A DNA stretch of 64,000 nucleotides, from NCBI RefSeq assembly GCF_001445655.1, contig NZ_LNBE01000004.1:868001-932000 (forward strand). Reading direction: 5' to 3'. Origin of the DNA: Streptomyces roseifaciens (GTDB lineage: Bacteria > Actinomycetota > Actinomycetes > Streptomycetales > Streptomycetaceae). This document shows, piece after piece, positions 34,927 through 44,824 of the stretch. Made by a program: the position numbers and the translations under genes. Position 1 is the stretch's first letter, and each line of letters opens with the position of its first letter. The notes beneath the pieces were generated by a model, which saw only the letters and a list, made by a program, of their open reading frames with translations, was not told the origin of the DNA and searched no databases.

Positions 34927-35678
34927 CCCTGGCGGTCCGAGTCATCCCCTGCCTGGACGTGGACAACGGCCGTGTCGTCAAGGGCGTCAACTTCCAGAAC
35001 CTGCGCGACGCGGGCGACCCGGTGGAAATGGCCAAGGTGTACGGCCGGGAGGGCGCCGACGAGCTGACGTTCCTCGACATCACCGCCTCCTCCGGCAACC
35101 GCGAGACCACCTACGACGTGGTCCGCCGCACGGCCGAGCAGGTCTTCATCCCGCTGACCGTCGGCGGCGGCGTGCGCACCGCGGCCGACGTCGACAAGCT
35201 GCTGCGGGCCGGTGCCGACAAGGTGGGCGTCAACACGGCGGCCATCGAGCGGCCCGAGCTCGTCCAGGAGATCGCCGAGCGCTTCGGCCGGCAGGTCCTC
35301 GTCCTGTCGGTCGACGCCCGCCGCACCCCCTCCGGCAGCTTCGAGGTCACCACCCACGGCGGTCGCCGCGGCACCGGCCTCGACGCCGTCGAGTGGGCCC
35401 ACCGCGCGGCGGAGCTCGGCGCCGGGGAGATCCTGCTGAACTCCATGGACGCCGACGGCACCAAGGACGGCTACGACACCGAGATGATCCGGGCCGTGCG
35501 CAAGCACGTCACGGTGCCGGTCATCGCGAGCGGCGGCGCGGGACGCTTGGAGCACTTCGCTCCGGCGGTGGCGGCAGGCGCGGACGCGGTCCTGGCCGCG
35601 TCGGTCTTCCACTTCGGTGACCTGCGGATCGCCGACGTCAAGAGCGCCTTGCACGAGGCGGGCCACCCGGTCCGGTAG
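34923..35678 (+). CDS. hisF: Imidazole glycerol phosphate synthase, cyclase subunit
   Basis: (beta/alpha)8 cyclase, 251 residues from ATG 34923. [19 protein letters not shown] holds the catalytic Asp of strand 1, FLDITASSG strand 2, and [14 protein letters not shown] the second catalytic Asp. VIASGGAG and [10 protein letters not shown] form the phosphate-binding loops. Works with HisH. Last gene of the his operon; a 109-bp inverted repeat follows 12 nt after the stop. Confidence 0.97.
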   Translation: MTLAVRVIPCLDVDNGRVVKGVNFQNLRDAGDPVEMAKVYGREGADELTFLDITASSGNRETTYDVVRRTAEQVFIPLTVGGGVRTAADVDKLLRAGADKVGVNTAAIERPELVQEIAERFGRQVLVLSVDARRTPSGSFEVTTHGGRRGTGLDAVEWAHRAAELGAGEILLNSMDADGTKDGYDTEMIRAVRKHVTVPVIASGGAGRLEHFAPAVAAGADAVLAASVFHFGDLRIADVKSALHEAGHPVR

Positions 35679-35689
35679 GCCCGCGGTGG

Positions 35690-35798
35690 GTCCGGCACCG
35701 CCGGTCCGCACCGTCGTGGTGCCTCGCCGTTGCGGCGGGCAATCCTCTTCCGCCGCAACGGCGACACGCCACGACACGGCAGCCCGGCGGTGCCGGAC
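35690..35798. repeat. Long inverted repeat after hisF (dispersed repeat copy 6, two-sided)
   Basis: Three stem segments share one symmetry centre at 35744: GTCCGGCACCGCCGG at 35690-35704 with its complement at 35784-35798, GTCGTGG at 35713-35719, and CGCCGTTGCGGCGG at 35725-35738. This is the repeat of 8.8 and 26.3 kb with both arms present. It separates hisF from the convergent doxX gene and probably terminates both. Confidence 0.85.
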
Positions 35799-35830
35799 CG
35801 CGCTGTAGCCGGGTGAAGATCCGCCGGAGG

Positions 35831-36364
35831 CTAGTCACGGATCAGCAGGAAGATCGCCCCCGTCACCAGGGCGAGGGCGATCGCCGCGATCCCGTAGGAC
35901 AGCCGGTGCTGCCGCAGGACCGGCAGGTGCGCGTCCGCCGAGTACCTGCCGGGGCCCGTGAGCGCGAGCGCCGCCGCCGTGACGGCGACCAGCAGGGTGA
36001 ACTCGATGCCCTTCGGGAGGAAGAACCCGCCCCACGTCACCCCGAGCGCGTTGACCATCGTGCCCAGCACGGCGGCCGCGGCCAGTGGGGTGAGGAGGCC
36101 GAGGAAGAGGCCGGCGCCGCCCAGCGTCTCGCTGAGGCCCGCGATGACGGCCATCGCCTTGGGCGCGGGATAGCCCCAGGCCTGGAAGGCCTTCGCGACC
36201 GCGTCGAGGCCCGGCTCGCCGAACCAGCCGAACAGCTTTTGCGTGCCGTGCCCCATCATGATGAGGCCGAGCATCATCCGGAGCAGCAGGATTCCCAGCG
36301 AGAAGCCGGTCAGGGGTGGTGCGGGCGACGGGGCGGAGTGGGCGGGTCTGCTGGTGTACGCCAT
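35831..36364 (-). CDS. DoxX-family membrane protein
   Basis: 177 residues from ATG 36364 (GAGGTG about 10 nt upstream; an in-frame start at 36397 is less likely). Four membrane helices (about 20-40, 65-85, 90-115, 150-170). The motif LRMMLGLIMMGHGTQKLFGWF near residues 28-48 is characteristic of DoxX. Members of this family are linked to redox or sulfur stress responses in some bacteria; the role here is unknown. Confidence 0.88.
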   Translation of the reverse strand: MAYTSRPAHSAPSPAPPLTGFSLGILLLRMMLGLIMMGHGTQKLFGWFGEPGLDAVAKAFQAWGYPAPKAMAVIAGLSETLGGAGLFLGLLTPLAAAAVLGTMVNALGVTWGGFFLPKGIEFTLLVAVTAAALALTGPGRYSADAHLPVLRQHRLSYGIAAIALALVTGAIFLLIRD

Positions 36365-36403
36365 GGCAGGGCACCTCTTCGGAGTCGGGTCCGGCACGGA
36401 ACC

Positions 36404-37036
36404 TCAGATTCCCAGCTTGGCCGCCTCTACCTTGGCCACCGCGTCCTTTTCGCCGTCCAGCTCCACCCGGGCGGCCGCCTGGCGGCCGAAGACGAAGAGG
36501 GTCAGCTCGCCGGGCTCCCCGGTGACGGTCACCACCGGCGCGCCGCGCTGGGCGACCGCCGTACGGCCGTCCGGGCGGCGCAGGACCAGGCCGACGGGCG
36601 ATCTGCGGCCGAGCATCCGGGCCACCCGCTCCAGCCGGGTCCACAGGGCGTCCGCGAAGACGGGGTCGATCTCGCGCGGGGCCCAGTCCGGCTGGGCCCG
36701 GCGGACGTCCTCGGCGTGCACGTAGAACTCGACCGTGTTCGCGGCCTCGTCGATCTGCTTGAGGGCGTAGGGCGACAGCCGCGGCGGCCCGGTGCGGATG
36801 AGCTGGATCAGCTCCTCGTAGGGCTTGGCGGCGAACTCCGCCTGCACCCGCTCCAGGCGTGCGGCCAGGGGCTTGAGCACGATCCCGGCGGCGGCGTCGG
36901 CGCGGCGCTCGCGCACCACGACGTGGGCCGCGAGGTCACGGGCCCGCCAGCCGCCGCAGAGCGTCGGGGCGTTCGGGCCCGCCGACTCCAACAGATCGGC
37001 GAGGAACAGACGTTCGCGCTGGGCGTGGGTCGACAT
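36404..37036 (-). CDS. TIGR03085-family metal-binding protein (DinB/MDMPI-like)
   Basis: 210 residues from ATG 37036. The N-terminal four-helix bundle with LCGGWRARDLAAHVVVRERR and VEFYVHAEDVRRAQ matches the TIGR03085 branch of mycothiol-dependent maleylpyruvate isomerase-like proteins; the His residues are likely metal ligands. The C-terminal domain (RTAVAQRGAPVVTVTGEPGEL, FVFGR) resembles an SCP2-like sterol carrier fold. Mycothiol-linked chemistry is inferred from the family. It lies 39 nt upstream of doxX in the same direction. Confidence 0.82.
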   Translation of the reverse strand: MSTHAQRERLFLADLLESAGPNAPTLCGGWRARDLAAHVVVRERRADAAAGIVLKPLAARLERVQAEFAAKPYEELIQLIRTGPPRLSPYALKQIDEAANTVEFYVHAEDVRRAQPDWAPREIDPVFADALWTRLERVARMLGRRSPVGLVLRRPDGRTAVAQRGAPVVTVTGEPGELTLFVFGRQAAARVELDGEKDAVAKVEAAKLGI

Positions 37037-37082
37037 GGCGCCACCCTAAGGCCGGCCCCCTGCCGGTGCCACGCCCCCGCGA

Positions 37083-37931
37083 CTACTCGGGCAGCGGCTT
37101 GTCCATCTTCTGGCCGCCCTGCGAGACGCTCAGCGTCATCGAACACGTGATCTGGTCCTGGCCCCGGGCGTAGGTGGTCGGGGTCGGGTAGAGCACGTAC
37201 GAGTAGTAGTTCTTGCCGTCGGTTATGGAGCGCATGCGGTCCTGCGCCCTCTTCTTGCACAGCTCCCGGGCCTTGGTCTGGATGTCCAGCTCGGTGTCGA
37301 ACTTGCCGGTCAGGGTCTCGTTGGCGATGACCTCGCCGTCGTGCGGACCGCTGCACGGCTTCGTCTTCACCTCGGTGAGCCCGATGCTCATGCGCGGGTG
37401 GTCGAAGCACTGGCCGGGCTTGAGCACCACGTACGGCACGCGGGAGATCGACGGCAGGCCGGAGGAGGACGGCTCCGGGCCCGAGGGGTCGGTGCCCGGG
37501 GCGCTCGGGTCCACGGCCGGCGCGGAGGGCGCCGCCGACGGGGCCGACGAGCTCTTCGGCTTGGCGGTCGGCTTGTCCTCCTTGTCGCCGCCGGCGGTCA
37601 GCATGATGCCGCCCACGATGAGGCCGACCACCAGGACGCAGCCGATGACGATCGCGGCGACCTTCGCGCCGTTGCCGCCCGAGGGCGGGGGCGGCGGAGG
37701 CATGGGCTGGCCGAACTGCTGTCCGTACTGCTGTTGCTGGCCGTACTGGCCGTACTGGCCGAAACCCGGCTGCTGACCGAAGCCGGGCTGCTGGCCGTAT
37801 CCCTGCGGCGCTTGGGGCTGTCCGTAGGGCTGGGCGGGCGGCTGGGCCGACGGCGGCCCGAACTGCTGCGGCGGGCCGAACCCACCGCCGCCACCGGGGG
37901 GCTGCGGGGGGTTCGAGGGCGGAGTACTCAT
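37083..37931 (-). CDS. Proline/glutamine-rich membrane protein with septum-formation-like domain
   Basis: 282 residues from ATG 37931. Residues 1-95 are Pro/Gly/Gln-rich with repeats such as [19 protein letters not shown], as in DUF4190-type proteins. One membrane helix (about 100-120, [21 protein letters not shown]) and a Ser/Pro linker lead to an exported domain of about 110 residues with four Cys ([32 protein letters not shown]), the pattern of the actinobacterial Septum_form domain. The partner is unknown. The start is close to hisI on the other strand. Confidence 0.78.
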   Translation of the reverse strand: MSTPPSNPPQPPGGGGGFGPPQQFGPPSAQPPAQPYGQPQAPQGYGQQPGFGQQPGFGQYGQYGQQQQYGQQFGQPMPPPPPPSGGNGAKVAAIVIGCVLVVGLIVGGIMLTAGGDKEDKPTAKPKSSSAPSAAPSAPAVDPSAPGTDPSGPEPSSSGLPSISRVPYVVLKPGQCFDHPRMSIGLTEVKTKPCSGPHDGEVIANETLTGKFDTELDIQTKARELCKKRAQDRMRSITDGKNYYSYVLYPTPTTYARGQDQITCSMTLSVSQGGQKMDKPLPE

Positions 37932-38006
37932 GGGCGAAGCATGCCGTACGCCACTGACAGGCCCGTTCGGGGGGTCCCGGCCGGCCCGCGCGGCAGAATG
38001 GACCCC

Positions 38007-38375
38007 ATGACCGGCAACACCGCCCCCGCGTCCTCCCTCGACCCCGCCATCGCCGCGCGCCTCAAGCGCAGCGCCGACGGGCTGATTCCCGCCATCGCCC
38101 AGCAGTACGACACCGGCGAGGTGCTCATGCTCGGCTGGATGGACGACGAGGCGCTCCACCGCACCCTGACCACCGGCCGCTGCACCTACTGGAGCCGCAG
38201 CCGCCGGGAATACTGGGTCAAGGGCGACACGTCCGGACACGTCCAGCACGTGAAGTCCGTGGCCCTCGACTGCGACAAGGACACCCTCCTCGTCAAGGTC
38301 GACCAGGTGGGCGCCGCCTGCCACACAGGCGACCGCACCTGTTTCGATGCCGACGTCCTCCCGCTGGGCAAGTAG
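38007..38375 (+). CDS. hisI: Phosphoribosyl-AMP cyclohydrolase
   Basis: Opens the purine ring of PR-AMP in the third step of histidine synthesis; Zn/Mg enzyme. 122 residues from ATG 38007. Signatures: [48 protein letters not shown] and [10 protein letters not shown], with the zinc-binding Cys residues. No HisE domain is fused. CAGAAT lies 7 nt before the ATG without a ribosome binding site, suggesting leaderless transcription. It is 11 nt upstream of trpE, linking histidine and tryptophan genes. Confidence 0.96.
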   Translation: MTGNTAPASSLDPAIAARLKRSADGLIPAIAQQYDTGEVLMLGWMDDEALHRTLTTGRCTYWSRSRREYWVKGDTSGHVQHVKSVALDCDKDTLLVKVDQVGAACHTGDRTCFDADVLPLGK

Positions 38376-38386
38376 GCTCCGCTGCC

Positions 38387-39913
38387 ATGGCTGCCACGAC
38401 CACCGGTGACATCACCCCGGACGCCGACACCTTCCGTACGCTCGCGAAGGACCGCCGGGTCATCCCGGTCACCCGGCGGTTCCTCGCCGACGGCGACACC
38501 CCCGTCGGCCTGTACCGCAAGCTCGCCGCCGAGCGCCCCGGCACCTTCCTGCTGGAGTCCGCGGAGAACGGCCGCACCTGGTCGCGCTACTCGTTCGTGG
38601 GCGTCCGCAGCGCCGCGACCCTCACCGCGCGCGACGGCCGGACGCAGTGGCTCGGCACCCCTCCCGTCGGCGTCCCCACCGAGGGCGACCCGCTGGAGGC
38701 GCTGCGCGCCACCGTGGCCGCCCTGCACACCCCGCGCGACCTCATAGAGGGTGCCGGACTGCCGCCCTTCACCGGCGGCATGGTGGGCTACCTCGGCTAC
38801 GACGTCGTCCGCCGCCTGGAGAAGATCGGTGAGCACGGCGGCGAGGACCGCGACCCCCTCGGCCTGCCCGAGCTCACCATGCTCCTCACCTCCGACCTCG
38901 CCGTCCTCGACCACTGGAACGGCACGGTCCTGCTGATCGCCAACGCGATCAACCACAACGACCTCGACACCGGCGTGGACGAGGCGTACGCCGACGCCGT
39001 CGCCCGGCTGGACGCGATGGCCGCCGACCTGCACCGGCCCGCGCCCTCGGCCCCCACTGCCCTGCCCCCCTCCGAGCTGCCCGGGTACACCGCCCGCTGG
39101 GGCGGCCCGGACTACATGGCGGCCGTCGAGGACATCAAGGAGCGCATCCGCGCCGGCGAGGCCTTCCAGGTCGTGCCCTCGCAGCGCTTCGAGACGCCCT
39201 GCACGGCCTCCGCGCTCGACGTCTACCGCGTGCTGCGGGCGACGAACCCGAGCCCGTACATGTACCTGTTCCGGTTCGACGGGTTCGACGTCGTCGGCTC
39301 CAGCCCGGAGGCGCTCGTCAAGGTCGAGGACGGGCAGGCCATGGTGCACCCCATCGCCGGCACCCGGCCGCGCGGGGCCACCCCGCAGGCGGACGCCGCG
39401 CTCGCCGAGGAGCTCCTCGGCGACGCCAAGGAGCGCGCCGAGCACCTGATGCTCGTCGACCTCGGCCGCAACGACCTCGGGCGGGTCTGCGAGCCCGGCA
39501 GCGTCGAGGTCGTCGACTTCATGTCGATCGAGCGCTACAGCCACGTGATGCACATCGTCTCCACGGTCACCGGCCGCCTGGCCGCCGGGCGCACCGCCTT
39601 CGACGTGCTCACCGCCTGCTTCCCGGCCGGCACGCTCTCCGGCGCGCCCAAGCCGCGCGCCATGCAGATCATCGAGGAGCTGGAGCCGTCGCGCCGCGGC
39701 CTGTACGGCGGCTGCGTCGGCTACCTGGACTTCGCCGGGGACTCCGACACCGCCATCGCCATCCGCACCGCCGTCCTGAAGGAGGGCACCGCCTACGTCC
39801 AGGCGGGCGCGGGCGTCGTCGCCGACTCCGACCCGGCGGCGGAGGACGCGGAGTGCCGCAACAAGGCGGCGGCGGTGCTGCGCGCCGTGCACACCGCGAA
39901 CCGGCTCGCCTAG
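38387..39913 (+). CDS. trpE: Anthranilate synthase component I
   Basis: Makes anthranilate from chorismate using ammonia supplied by TrpG (not in the window). 508 residues from ATG 38387. The N-terminal feedback region contains [15 protein letters not shown] with the Ser of the tryptophan site; the catalytic domain shows [33 protein letters not shown] and AIRTAVL. An internal isochorismate/salicylate variant is excluded by these motifs. It follows hisI directly and is 48 nt upstream of a Trp-associated membrane protein gene. Confidence 0.96.
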   Translation: MAATTTGDITPDADTFRTLAKDRRVIPVTRRFLADGDTPVGLYRKLAAERPGTFLLESAENGRTWSRYSFVGVRSAATLTARDGRTQWLGTPPVGVPTEGDPLEALRATVAALHTPRDLIEGAGLPPFTGGMVGYLGYDVVRRLEKIGEHGGEDRDPLGLPELTMLLTSDLAVLDHWNGTVLLIANAINHNDLDTGVDEAYADAVARLDAMAADLHRPAPSAPTALPPSELPGYTARWGGPDYMAAVEDIKERIRAGEAFQVVPSQRFETPCTASALDVYRVLRATNPSPYMYLFRFDGFDVVGSSPEALVKVEDGQAMVHPIAGTRPRGATPQADAALAEELLGDAKERAEHLMLVDLGRNDLGRVCEPGSVEVVDFMSIERYSHVMHIVSTVTGRLAAGRTAFDVLTACFPAGTLSGAPKPRAMQIIEELEPSRRGLYGGCVGYLDFAGDSDTAIAIRTAVLKEGTAYVQAGAGVVADSDPAAEDAECRNKAAAVLRAVHTANRLA

Positions 39914-39961
39914 CCGCCCCCCGGCGGCGCCGACAAACCACCCACAAGGGATAGTGGACCC

Positions 39962-40549
39962 GTGAGCACTGGAAGAACCGTAGGCACCGCGCTGCTCCTC
40001 GGCGCGGCCGGCGCCGCCCTCGCCCTGCTCGCGGGCGGCCGCACCTGGGCCGAGGGGACGACGACCGTCGCCCAGAGCACCGTCGCCAAGCACGTCAGCG
40101 GCCAGGACGTCACCGGCCTGCCCGGCGCCCTCGCCGTCGTCGGCCTCGCCGCCCTCGTGGCGGTCTTCGCCGTCCGCGGCGTCTGGCGCACCGTGGTGTC
40201 CGCCGGGCTCGTCCTCGCGGGCGCCGGGGTCGTGGCCGGCGCGGTCACCGGTGCGGGGGACACCTCCGCCCTGGACGAGCAGGCCGCCAAGGCCAACGGG
40301 CTCACCAGCGGCGCCATCGACAACGTCACCCACACGGCGTGGCCGTGGGTCGCCCTCGCGGGCGGCGTCCTGCTGATGCTCGCGGGGCTCCTCGCCCTGC
40401 GTTACGGCCGCCACTGGCCGGCCATGTCCGGGCGGTACGAGCGCGACGGCACTCCGCGCCCGCGCCGCACCCGCACCGCCCCCGACCCGGAGCGCCCCGA
40501 GGAGCTGTGGAAGGCCCTCGACCGCGGCGAGGACCCCACCAGGGCGTGA
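39962..40549 (+). CDS. TIGR02234 / Trp-operon-associated membrane protein
   Basis: 195 residues from GTG 39962. Four membrane helices (about 7-27, 56-75, 80-100, 127-150) and a basic Pro/Arg-rich cytoplasmic tail. The first loop (GRTWAEGTTTVAQSTVAKHVSG, cut here for length) with the Trp and the helix 4 region fit the family of membrane proteins found beside trp genes in actinobacteria (Trp_oprn_chp). Function unknown. ATAGTG about 10 nt before the GTG suggests a separate leaderless start. Confidence 0.85.
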   Translation: MSTGRTVGTALLLGAAGAALALLAGGRTWAEGTTTVAQSTVAKHVSGQDVTGLPGALAVVGLAALVAVFAVRGVWRTVVSAGLVLAGAGVVAGAVTGAGDTSALDEQAAKANGLTSGAIDNVTHTAWPWVALAGGVLLMLAGLLALRYGRHWPAMSGRYERDGTPRPRRTRTAPDPERPEELWKALDRGEDPTRA

Positions 40550-40658
40550 CACGCCCCGGCGGCGCCCCCCGGATCGAGGCGGCCCCGGCCGTCGGGGACA
40601 ATGACCATGAGCGTTCTCCGCGCCCGCGGGCGCGCCACAGCAACGAGGAGTCTTAGTC

Positions 40659-40892
40659 ATGGCGGGTACCAGCCACGGACACACCCCGGCCGCCTGGACC
40701 GGTGTCACGATCGCCTTCATCGGCTTTTGCGTCTCCGGCGCCTTCATGGTGGCCGCGAAGCCGGCCGGCTTCTGGGCCGGCATCGCCATCATCGCGATCG
40801 GTGGTGTCGTGGGCGGCGTCATGAGCATGATGGGCATGGGCATGCCCAAGAGGGCTCCTCTGAAGGTGGCCGGCGAGTCCGGCCGGAGCTGA
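40659..40892 (+). CDS. HGxxPAAW-motif small membrane protein
   Basis: 77 residues from ATG 40659 with GAGGAG 9 nt upstream. N-terminal SHGHTPAAWTGV carries the motif that names this Streptomyces family. Two membrane helices (about 15-33 and 40-62). GACAAT at about 40598 is a candidate -10, giving a short leader. Unknown function; conserved in the trp region of Streptomyces. Confidence 0.85.
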   Translation: MAGTSHGHTPAAWTGVTIAFIGFCVSGAFMVAAKPAGFWAGIAIIAIGGVVGGVMSMMGMGMPKRAPLKVAGESGRS

Positions 40893-41005
40893 CGCCCCGC
40901 GTCCTCCACGCCATCCCTGCCCCGAGGCGCGGCCCCGGGCCCGTACGGTCCTCCGTACGACGGCCCTGAGCTGCGCCTTCGTGCTGTCCGGCGGAGACTT
41001 TCGGT

Positions 41006-41422
41006 GTGATTGCCGCTGTGAGGGACCGTGCGCGCCTGCTGGCCGCCCCGCTGGGCGTCGCGGCCGGCCTCGCCGCGGCCTTCGGCTACGTCGGCGCCGT
41101 GGACCCCGGCCGCCCCGGCCACTACCCCGCCTGCCCCCTGCTGCGCTGCACGGGCCTGTACTGCCCCGGCTGCGGCGGGCTGCGCGGCGTCCACGCCCTC
41201 GCCCACGGCGACCTCCCGGCCGCGCTCGGCGCGAACGCCCTGGCCGTCGCCGGGTACGCCGCCTTCGCCGTCCTGTGGTGCGTGTGGATCACCAGGGTCC
41301 TGCGGGGACACGAGGGCGTGCAGCTGTCCCCGCGCGCCCGCCACTGGTGGGCCCTCGGCACCCTCGTCCTGCTCTTCACGGTCGTGCGGAACCTGCCCTT
41401 CGGCGCCGCCCTGACCCCCTAG
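41006..41422 (+). CDS. DUF2752 membrane protein
   Basis: 138 residues from GTG 41006 (GGAG 9 nt upstream). The motif [18 protein letters not shown] (near residues 48-65) is the DUF2752 signature, with a Cys pair preceded by ACPLLRC. Three membrane helices (about 12-32, 80-100, 115-130). The clustered cysteines could bind metal or form disulfides at the membrane surface. Function is not known. Confidence 0.88.
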   Translation: MIAAVRDRARLLAAPLGVAAGLAAAFGYVGAVDPGRPGHYPACPLLRCTGLYCPGCGGLRGVHALAHGDLPAALGANALAVAGYAAFAVLWCVWITRVLRGHEGVQLSPRARHWWALGTLVLLFTVVRNLPFGAALTP

Positions 41423-41594
41423 ACGGACGCCCGGTCGGGCAGCGGAGGGTGTCCACCGGACGTCCACGACGTGGGACCCGCGTCAACCGGATGCGAAACC
41501 TTCGCCCCGCGGCAGATACCATCGCAGTGCCTGGTGGGGGAGGATTCCTGCCTCACCAGCCCAGACCATCCGAGTCCGGAAGGGGGCCGCTCGC

Positions 41595-42404
41595 GTGAGT
41601 GTGCTCGACGAGATCATCGAGGGCGTCCGTGCCGACCTCGCGGAGCGGCAGGCGCGCGTCAGCCTCGACGAGCTCAAGGAGCGGGCCGCCAGGGCGCCAC
41701 AGGCGAAGGACGGCGCCGCCGCCCTCCGCGGCGAGAACGTCAGCGTGATCTGCGAGGTCAAGCGCTCCAGCCCCTCCAAGGGCGCGCTGGCCGCGATCGC
41801 CGACCCCGCCGGCCTCGCCGCCGACTACGAGGCGGGCGGCGCGGCCGTGATCAGCGTGCTGACCGAGCAGCGGCGCTTCGGCGGCTCCCTCGCCGACCTC
41901 GAAGCCGTCCGCGCCCGGGTCGACATCCCGATCCTGCGCAAGGACTTCATCGTCACCGCCTACCAGCTGTGGGAGGCCCGCGCCTACGGCGCCGACCTGG
42001 CCCTGCTGATCGTCGCCGCCCTGGAGCAGGAAGCCCTCGTCTCCCTCATCGAGCGGGCCGAGTCCATCGGGCTCACCCCGCTGGTCGAGGTGCACGACGA
42101 GGAGGAGGTCCAGCGCGCGGTCGACGCCGGCGCCCGGATCATCGGCGTCAACGCCCGCAACCTCAAGACCCTCGAGGTGGACCGCGGCACCTTCGCCCGG
42201 GTCGCCCCCGAGATCCCGGACGGCATCGTCAAGATCGCCGAGTCCGGCGTGCGCGGCCCGCACGACCTCATCGCCTACGCGAACGACGGCGCCGACGCCG
42301 TCCTGGTCGGCGAGTCCCTGGTCACCGGCCGCGACCCCAAGGGCGCCGTTGCCGACCTGGTCGCGGCGGGTGCCCACCCGGCGCTGCGGCACGGGCGGGG
42401 CTGA
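41595..42404 (+). CDS. trpC: Indole-3-glycerol phosphate synthase
   Basis: 269 residues from GTG 41595 (GGAAGGGGG upstream). Ring closure of CdRP to indole glycerol phosphate. [13 protein letters not shown] holds the catalytic Lys, [13 protein letters not shown] [11 protein letters not shown] the second, and [22 protein letters not shown] complete the (beta/alpha)8 active site. Monofunctional, without a TrpF domain. The 172-nt upstream region holds an imperfect 9-bp hairpin at about 41530-41558, in front of the start; I cannot tell whether it regulates. Confidence 0.96.
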   Translation: MSVLDEIIEGVRADLAERQARVSLDELKERAARAPQAKDGAAALRGENVSVICEVKRSSPSKGALAAIADPAGLAADYEAGGAAVISVLTEQRRFGGSLADLEAVRARVDIPILRKDFIVTAYQLWEARAYGADLALLIVAALEQEALVSLIERAESIGLTPLVEVHDEEEVQRAVDAGARIIGVNARNLKTLEVDRGTFARVAPEIPDGIVKIAESGVRGPHDLIAYANDGADAVLVGESLVTGRDPKGAVADLVAAGAHPALRHGRG

Positions 42405-42412
42405 CGCCCCGG

Positions 42413-42631
42413 ATGACCAGCCGCCGCACCTGCCGCACCGGACCGGGCCGACGCCCGGCTCCCGCGTGTGCGCCAGCGGCCGGGCTGTCCGCCCCGGAGC
42501 CTTACGCACGTCTGGCCCGGGGCTGCCGCCCCCGGGGCTGCCGCGCGCCTGCGCGACGCATCCTCGGGCGTCGCGTGCGGTACCACATCGGCTGTGAGCC
42601 GGGTCAGATCAACGGGATGCGATGGCGCTGA
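42413..42631 (+). CDS. trpM: TrpM-like small protein between trpC and trpB
   Basis: 72 residues from ATG 42413, nine bases after the trpC stop. The product is Arg/Pro/Cys-rich and ends GRRVRYHIGCEPGQINGMRW-R. The position and this C-terminus match TrpM (SCO2038) of S. coelicolor, reported as a modulator of tryptophan biosynthesis and development. I see no domain. The N-terminal half is weakly conserved in my memory, so the exact start is less certain. Confidence 0.75.
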   Translation: MTSRRTCRTGPGRRPAPACAPAAGLSAPEPYARLARGCRPRGCRAPARRILGRRVRYHIGCEPGQINGMRWR

Positions 42632-42693
42632 GCGCTGCGCTCCAGCCATCCACCCGTCACCCATAACCTCACAGTCGTCCGAGGAGTACGTAC

Positions 42694-43944
42694 GTGTCCT
42701 CTGAATTCTTCGTCCCGGACCCGGAGGGTCAAGTTCCCAGCGCCGAAGGCTACTTCGGCGCGTTCGGCGGCAAGTTCATCCCCGAGGCCCTCGTCGCCGC
42801 CGTCGACGAGGTCGCCGCCGAGTACGAGAAGGCCAAGGCCGACCCCGCCTTCGCCGCCGAGCTGGCCGACCTGATGGTCAACTACACCGGCCGGCCCAGC
42901 GCCCTCACGGAGGTGCCGCGCTTCGCGGAGCACGCCGGCGGCGCCCGGATCTTCCTCAAGCGCGAGGACCTCAACCACACCGGCTCGCACAAGATCAATA
43001 ACGTGCTGGGCCAGGCGCTGCTCACCAAGCGCATGGGCAAGACCCGCGTCATCGCGGAGACGGGCGCCGGCCAGCACGGCGTCGCCACCGCCACCGCCTG
43101 CGCCCTCTTCGGCCTCGAATGCACCATCTACATGGGCGAGGTGGACACCCAGCGGCAGGCGCTGAACGTCGCCCGCATGCGGATGCTCGGCGCCGAGGTC
43201 ATCGCCGTGAAGTCCGGCAGCCGCACCCTGAAGGACGCCATCAACGAGGCGTTCCGCGACTGGGTCGCCAACGTCGACCGCACGCACTACCTCTTCGGCA
43301 CCGTCGCGGGCCCGCACCCTTTCCCGGCCCTCGTCCGCGACTTCCACCGGGTCATCGGCGTCGAGGCGCGCCGCCAGATCCTGGAGCGCGCCGGCCGCCT
43401 GCCGGACGCCGCCGTGGCCTGCGTGGGAGGCGGCTCCAACGCCATCGGCCTGTTCCACGCCTTCCTCCCCGACGAGGGCGTGCGCCTGATCGGCTGCGAG
43501 CCCGGCGGCCACGGCCTGGCCACCGGCGAGCACGCGGCCACCCTCACCGCCGGCACGCCCGGCATCCTGCACGGCTCGCGCTCCTACGTCCTGCAGGACG
43601 AGGACGGCCAGATCACCGAGCCGTACTCGATCTCGGCGGGCCTGGACTACCCCGGCATCGGCCCGGAGCACTCGTACCTGAAGGACACCGGCCGCGCCGA
43701 GTACCGCGCCGTCACGGACGACGACGCCATGCAGGCCCTGCGGCTGCTCTCCCGCACGGAGGGCATCATCCCGGCCATCGAGAGCGCGCACGCGCTGGCC
43801 GGGGCGCTGGAGGTCGGCAAGGAGCTGGGCAAGGACGGGCTGGTCCTGGTCAACCTCTCCGGCCGCGGCGACAAGGACATGGACACCGCAGCCCGCTACT
43901 TCGGGCTGTACGACCCGACCGATGAAAGCGCGGGGGAGCAGTAA
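42694..43944 (+). CDS. trpB: Tryptophan synthase beta subunit
   Basis: Condenses indole with serine using PLP. 416 residues from GTG 42694, with GAGGAG 8 nt upstream. [26 protein letters not shown] with the PLP lysine (near residue 100), the ETGAGQHG loop, and [10 protein letters not shown] for the cofactor phosphate. SEGIIPA appears as [11 protein letters not shown]. This is the trpB1-type that pairs with TrpA. Stop and trpA start overlap. Confidence 0.97.
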   Translation: MSSEFFVPDPEGQVPSAEGYFGAFGGKFIPEALVAAVDEVAAEYEKAKADPAFAAELADLMVNYTGRPSALTEVPRFAEHAGGARIFLKREDLNHTGSHKINNVLGQALLTKRMGKTRVIAETGAGQHGVATATACALFGLECTIYMGEVDTQRQALNVARMRMLGAEVIAVKSGSRTLKDAINEAFRDWVANVDRTHYLFGTVAGPHPFPALVRDFHRVIGVEARRQILERAGRLPDAAVACVGGGSNAIGLFHAFLPDEGVRLIGCEPGGHGLATGEHAATLTAGTPGILHGSRSYVLQDEDGQITEPYSISAGLDYPGIGPEHSYLKDTGRAEYRAVTDDDAMQALRLLSRTEGIIPAIESAHALAGALEVGKELGKDGLVLVNLSGRGDKDMDTAARYFGLYDPTDESAGEQ

Positions 43945-44759
43945 TGGCGGGCAACATCGAACTCCTCAGCTCGGTCCTGGCCGCCGCCAGGGCCGAGAAC
44001 CGCGCCGCGCTCGTCGGCTACCTCCCCGCCGGCTTCCCGACCGTGGACGACGGCGTGCGTGCCATCACCGCCATGCTCGACGGCGGTTGCGACGTCGTCG
44101 AGGTCGGCCTGCCGCACAGCGACCCCGTCCTGGACGGCCCGGTCATCCAGACCGCCGACGACATCGCCCTGCGCGGCGGCATCAAGATCGTCGACGTCAT
44201 CCGCACGGTGAAGGAGGCGCACGAGATCACGGGCGCGCCCGTGCTGTGCATGACCTACTGGAACCCCGTCGACGCCTACGGCCCCGAGCGCTTCGCCGCC
44301 GACCTCGCCGCGGCGGGGGGAGCGGGCTGCATCCTGCCCGACCTGCCGGTCGAGGAGTCCGAGGCCTGGCGCAAGGCCGCCGAGCAGCACGGGCTCGCCA
44401 CCGTCTTCGTGGTCGCGCCCAGCAGCCGCGACGAGCGCCTCGCCAAGATCACGGCAGCGGGCAGCGGCTTCGTGTACGCGGCCTCGCTGATGGGCGTCAC
44501 GGGCACCCGGGAGTCCGTCGGCAACGAGGCGCAGGACCTGGTGCGCCGCACGCGCGCGGTCACCGAGCTGCCGGTCTGCGTCGGCCTGGGCGTCTCCAAC
44601 GCAGCCCAGGCTGCGGAGGTGGCGGCCTTCGCCGACGGCGTGATCGTCGGCTCGGCCTTCGTCAAGCGGCTCCTGGACGCCCCCGACCTGGAGGCCGGCC
44701 TCACCGCCGTCCGCGCCCTCGCGGGTGAACTGGCCGAGGGCGTGCGCAAACGCGCGTAA
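43944..44759 (+). CDS. trpA: Tryptophan synthase alpha subunit
   Basis: Cleaves indole glycerol phosphate to indole and G3P. 271 residues; ATG 43944 shares its A with the trpB stop. LVGYLPAGFPTVDDG, VEVGLPHSDPVLDGPVIQ with the catalytic Glu/Asp pair region, ILPDLPVEES and GFVYAASLMGVTG are family motifs. Asp in LPDLPVEE is the second catalytic residue. Followed by a terminator hairpin at 44780. Confidence 0.97.
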   Translation: MAGNIELLSSVLAAARAENRAALVGYLPAGFPTVDDGVRAITAMLDGGCDVVEVGLPHSDPVLDGPVIQTADDIALRGGIKIVDVIRTVKEAHEITGAPVLCMTYWNPVDAYGPERFAADLAAAGGAGCILPDLPVEESEAWRKAAEQHGLATVFVVAPSSRDERLAKITAAGSGFVYAASLMGVTGTRESVGNEAQDLVRRTRAVTELPVCVGLGVSNAAQAAEVAAFADGVIVGSAFVKRLLDAPDLEAGLTAVRALAGELAEGVRKRA

Positions 44760-44779
44760 CTCTTTTGAAGGAACCGACG

Positions 44780-44809
44780 ACCGGGGGCGCGCATGGGCGG
44801 GCCCCCGGT
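44780..44809 (+). terminator. Terminator after trpA
   Basis: ACCGGGGGC and GCCCCCGGT separated by 12 nt, 20 nt past the trpA stop. It isolates the trp genes from the DsbA-like gene, which begins 16 nt later. Confidence 0.75.
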
Positions 44810-44824
44810 TCGTTGTAGGGGGAT

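Noticed and set aside
41530..41558. Tryptophan attenuator before trpC
   Set aside because: There is an imperfect hairpin, but no leader peptide with tandem Trp codons and no alternative pairing that I can support.
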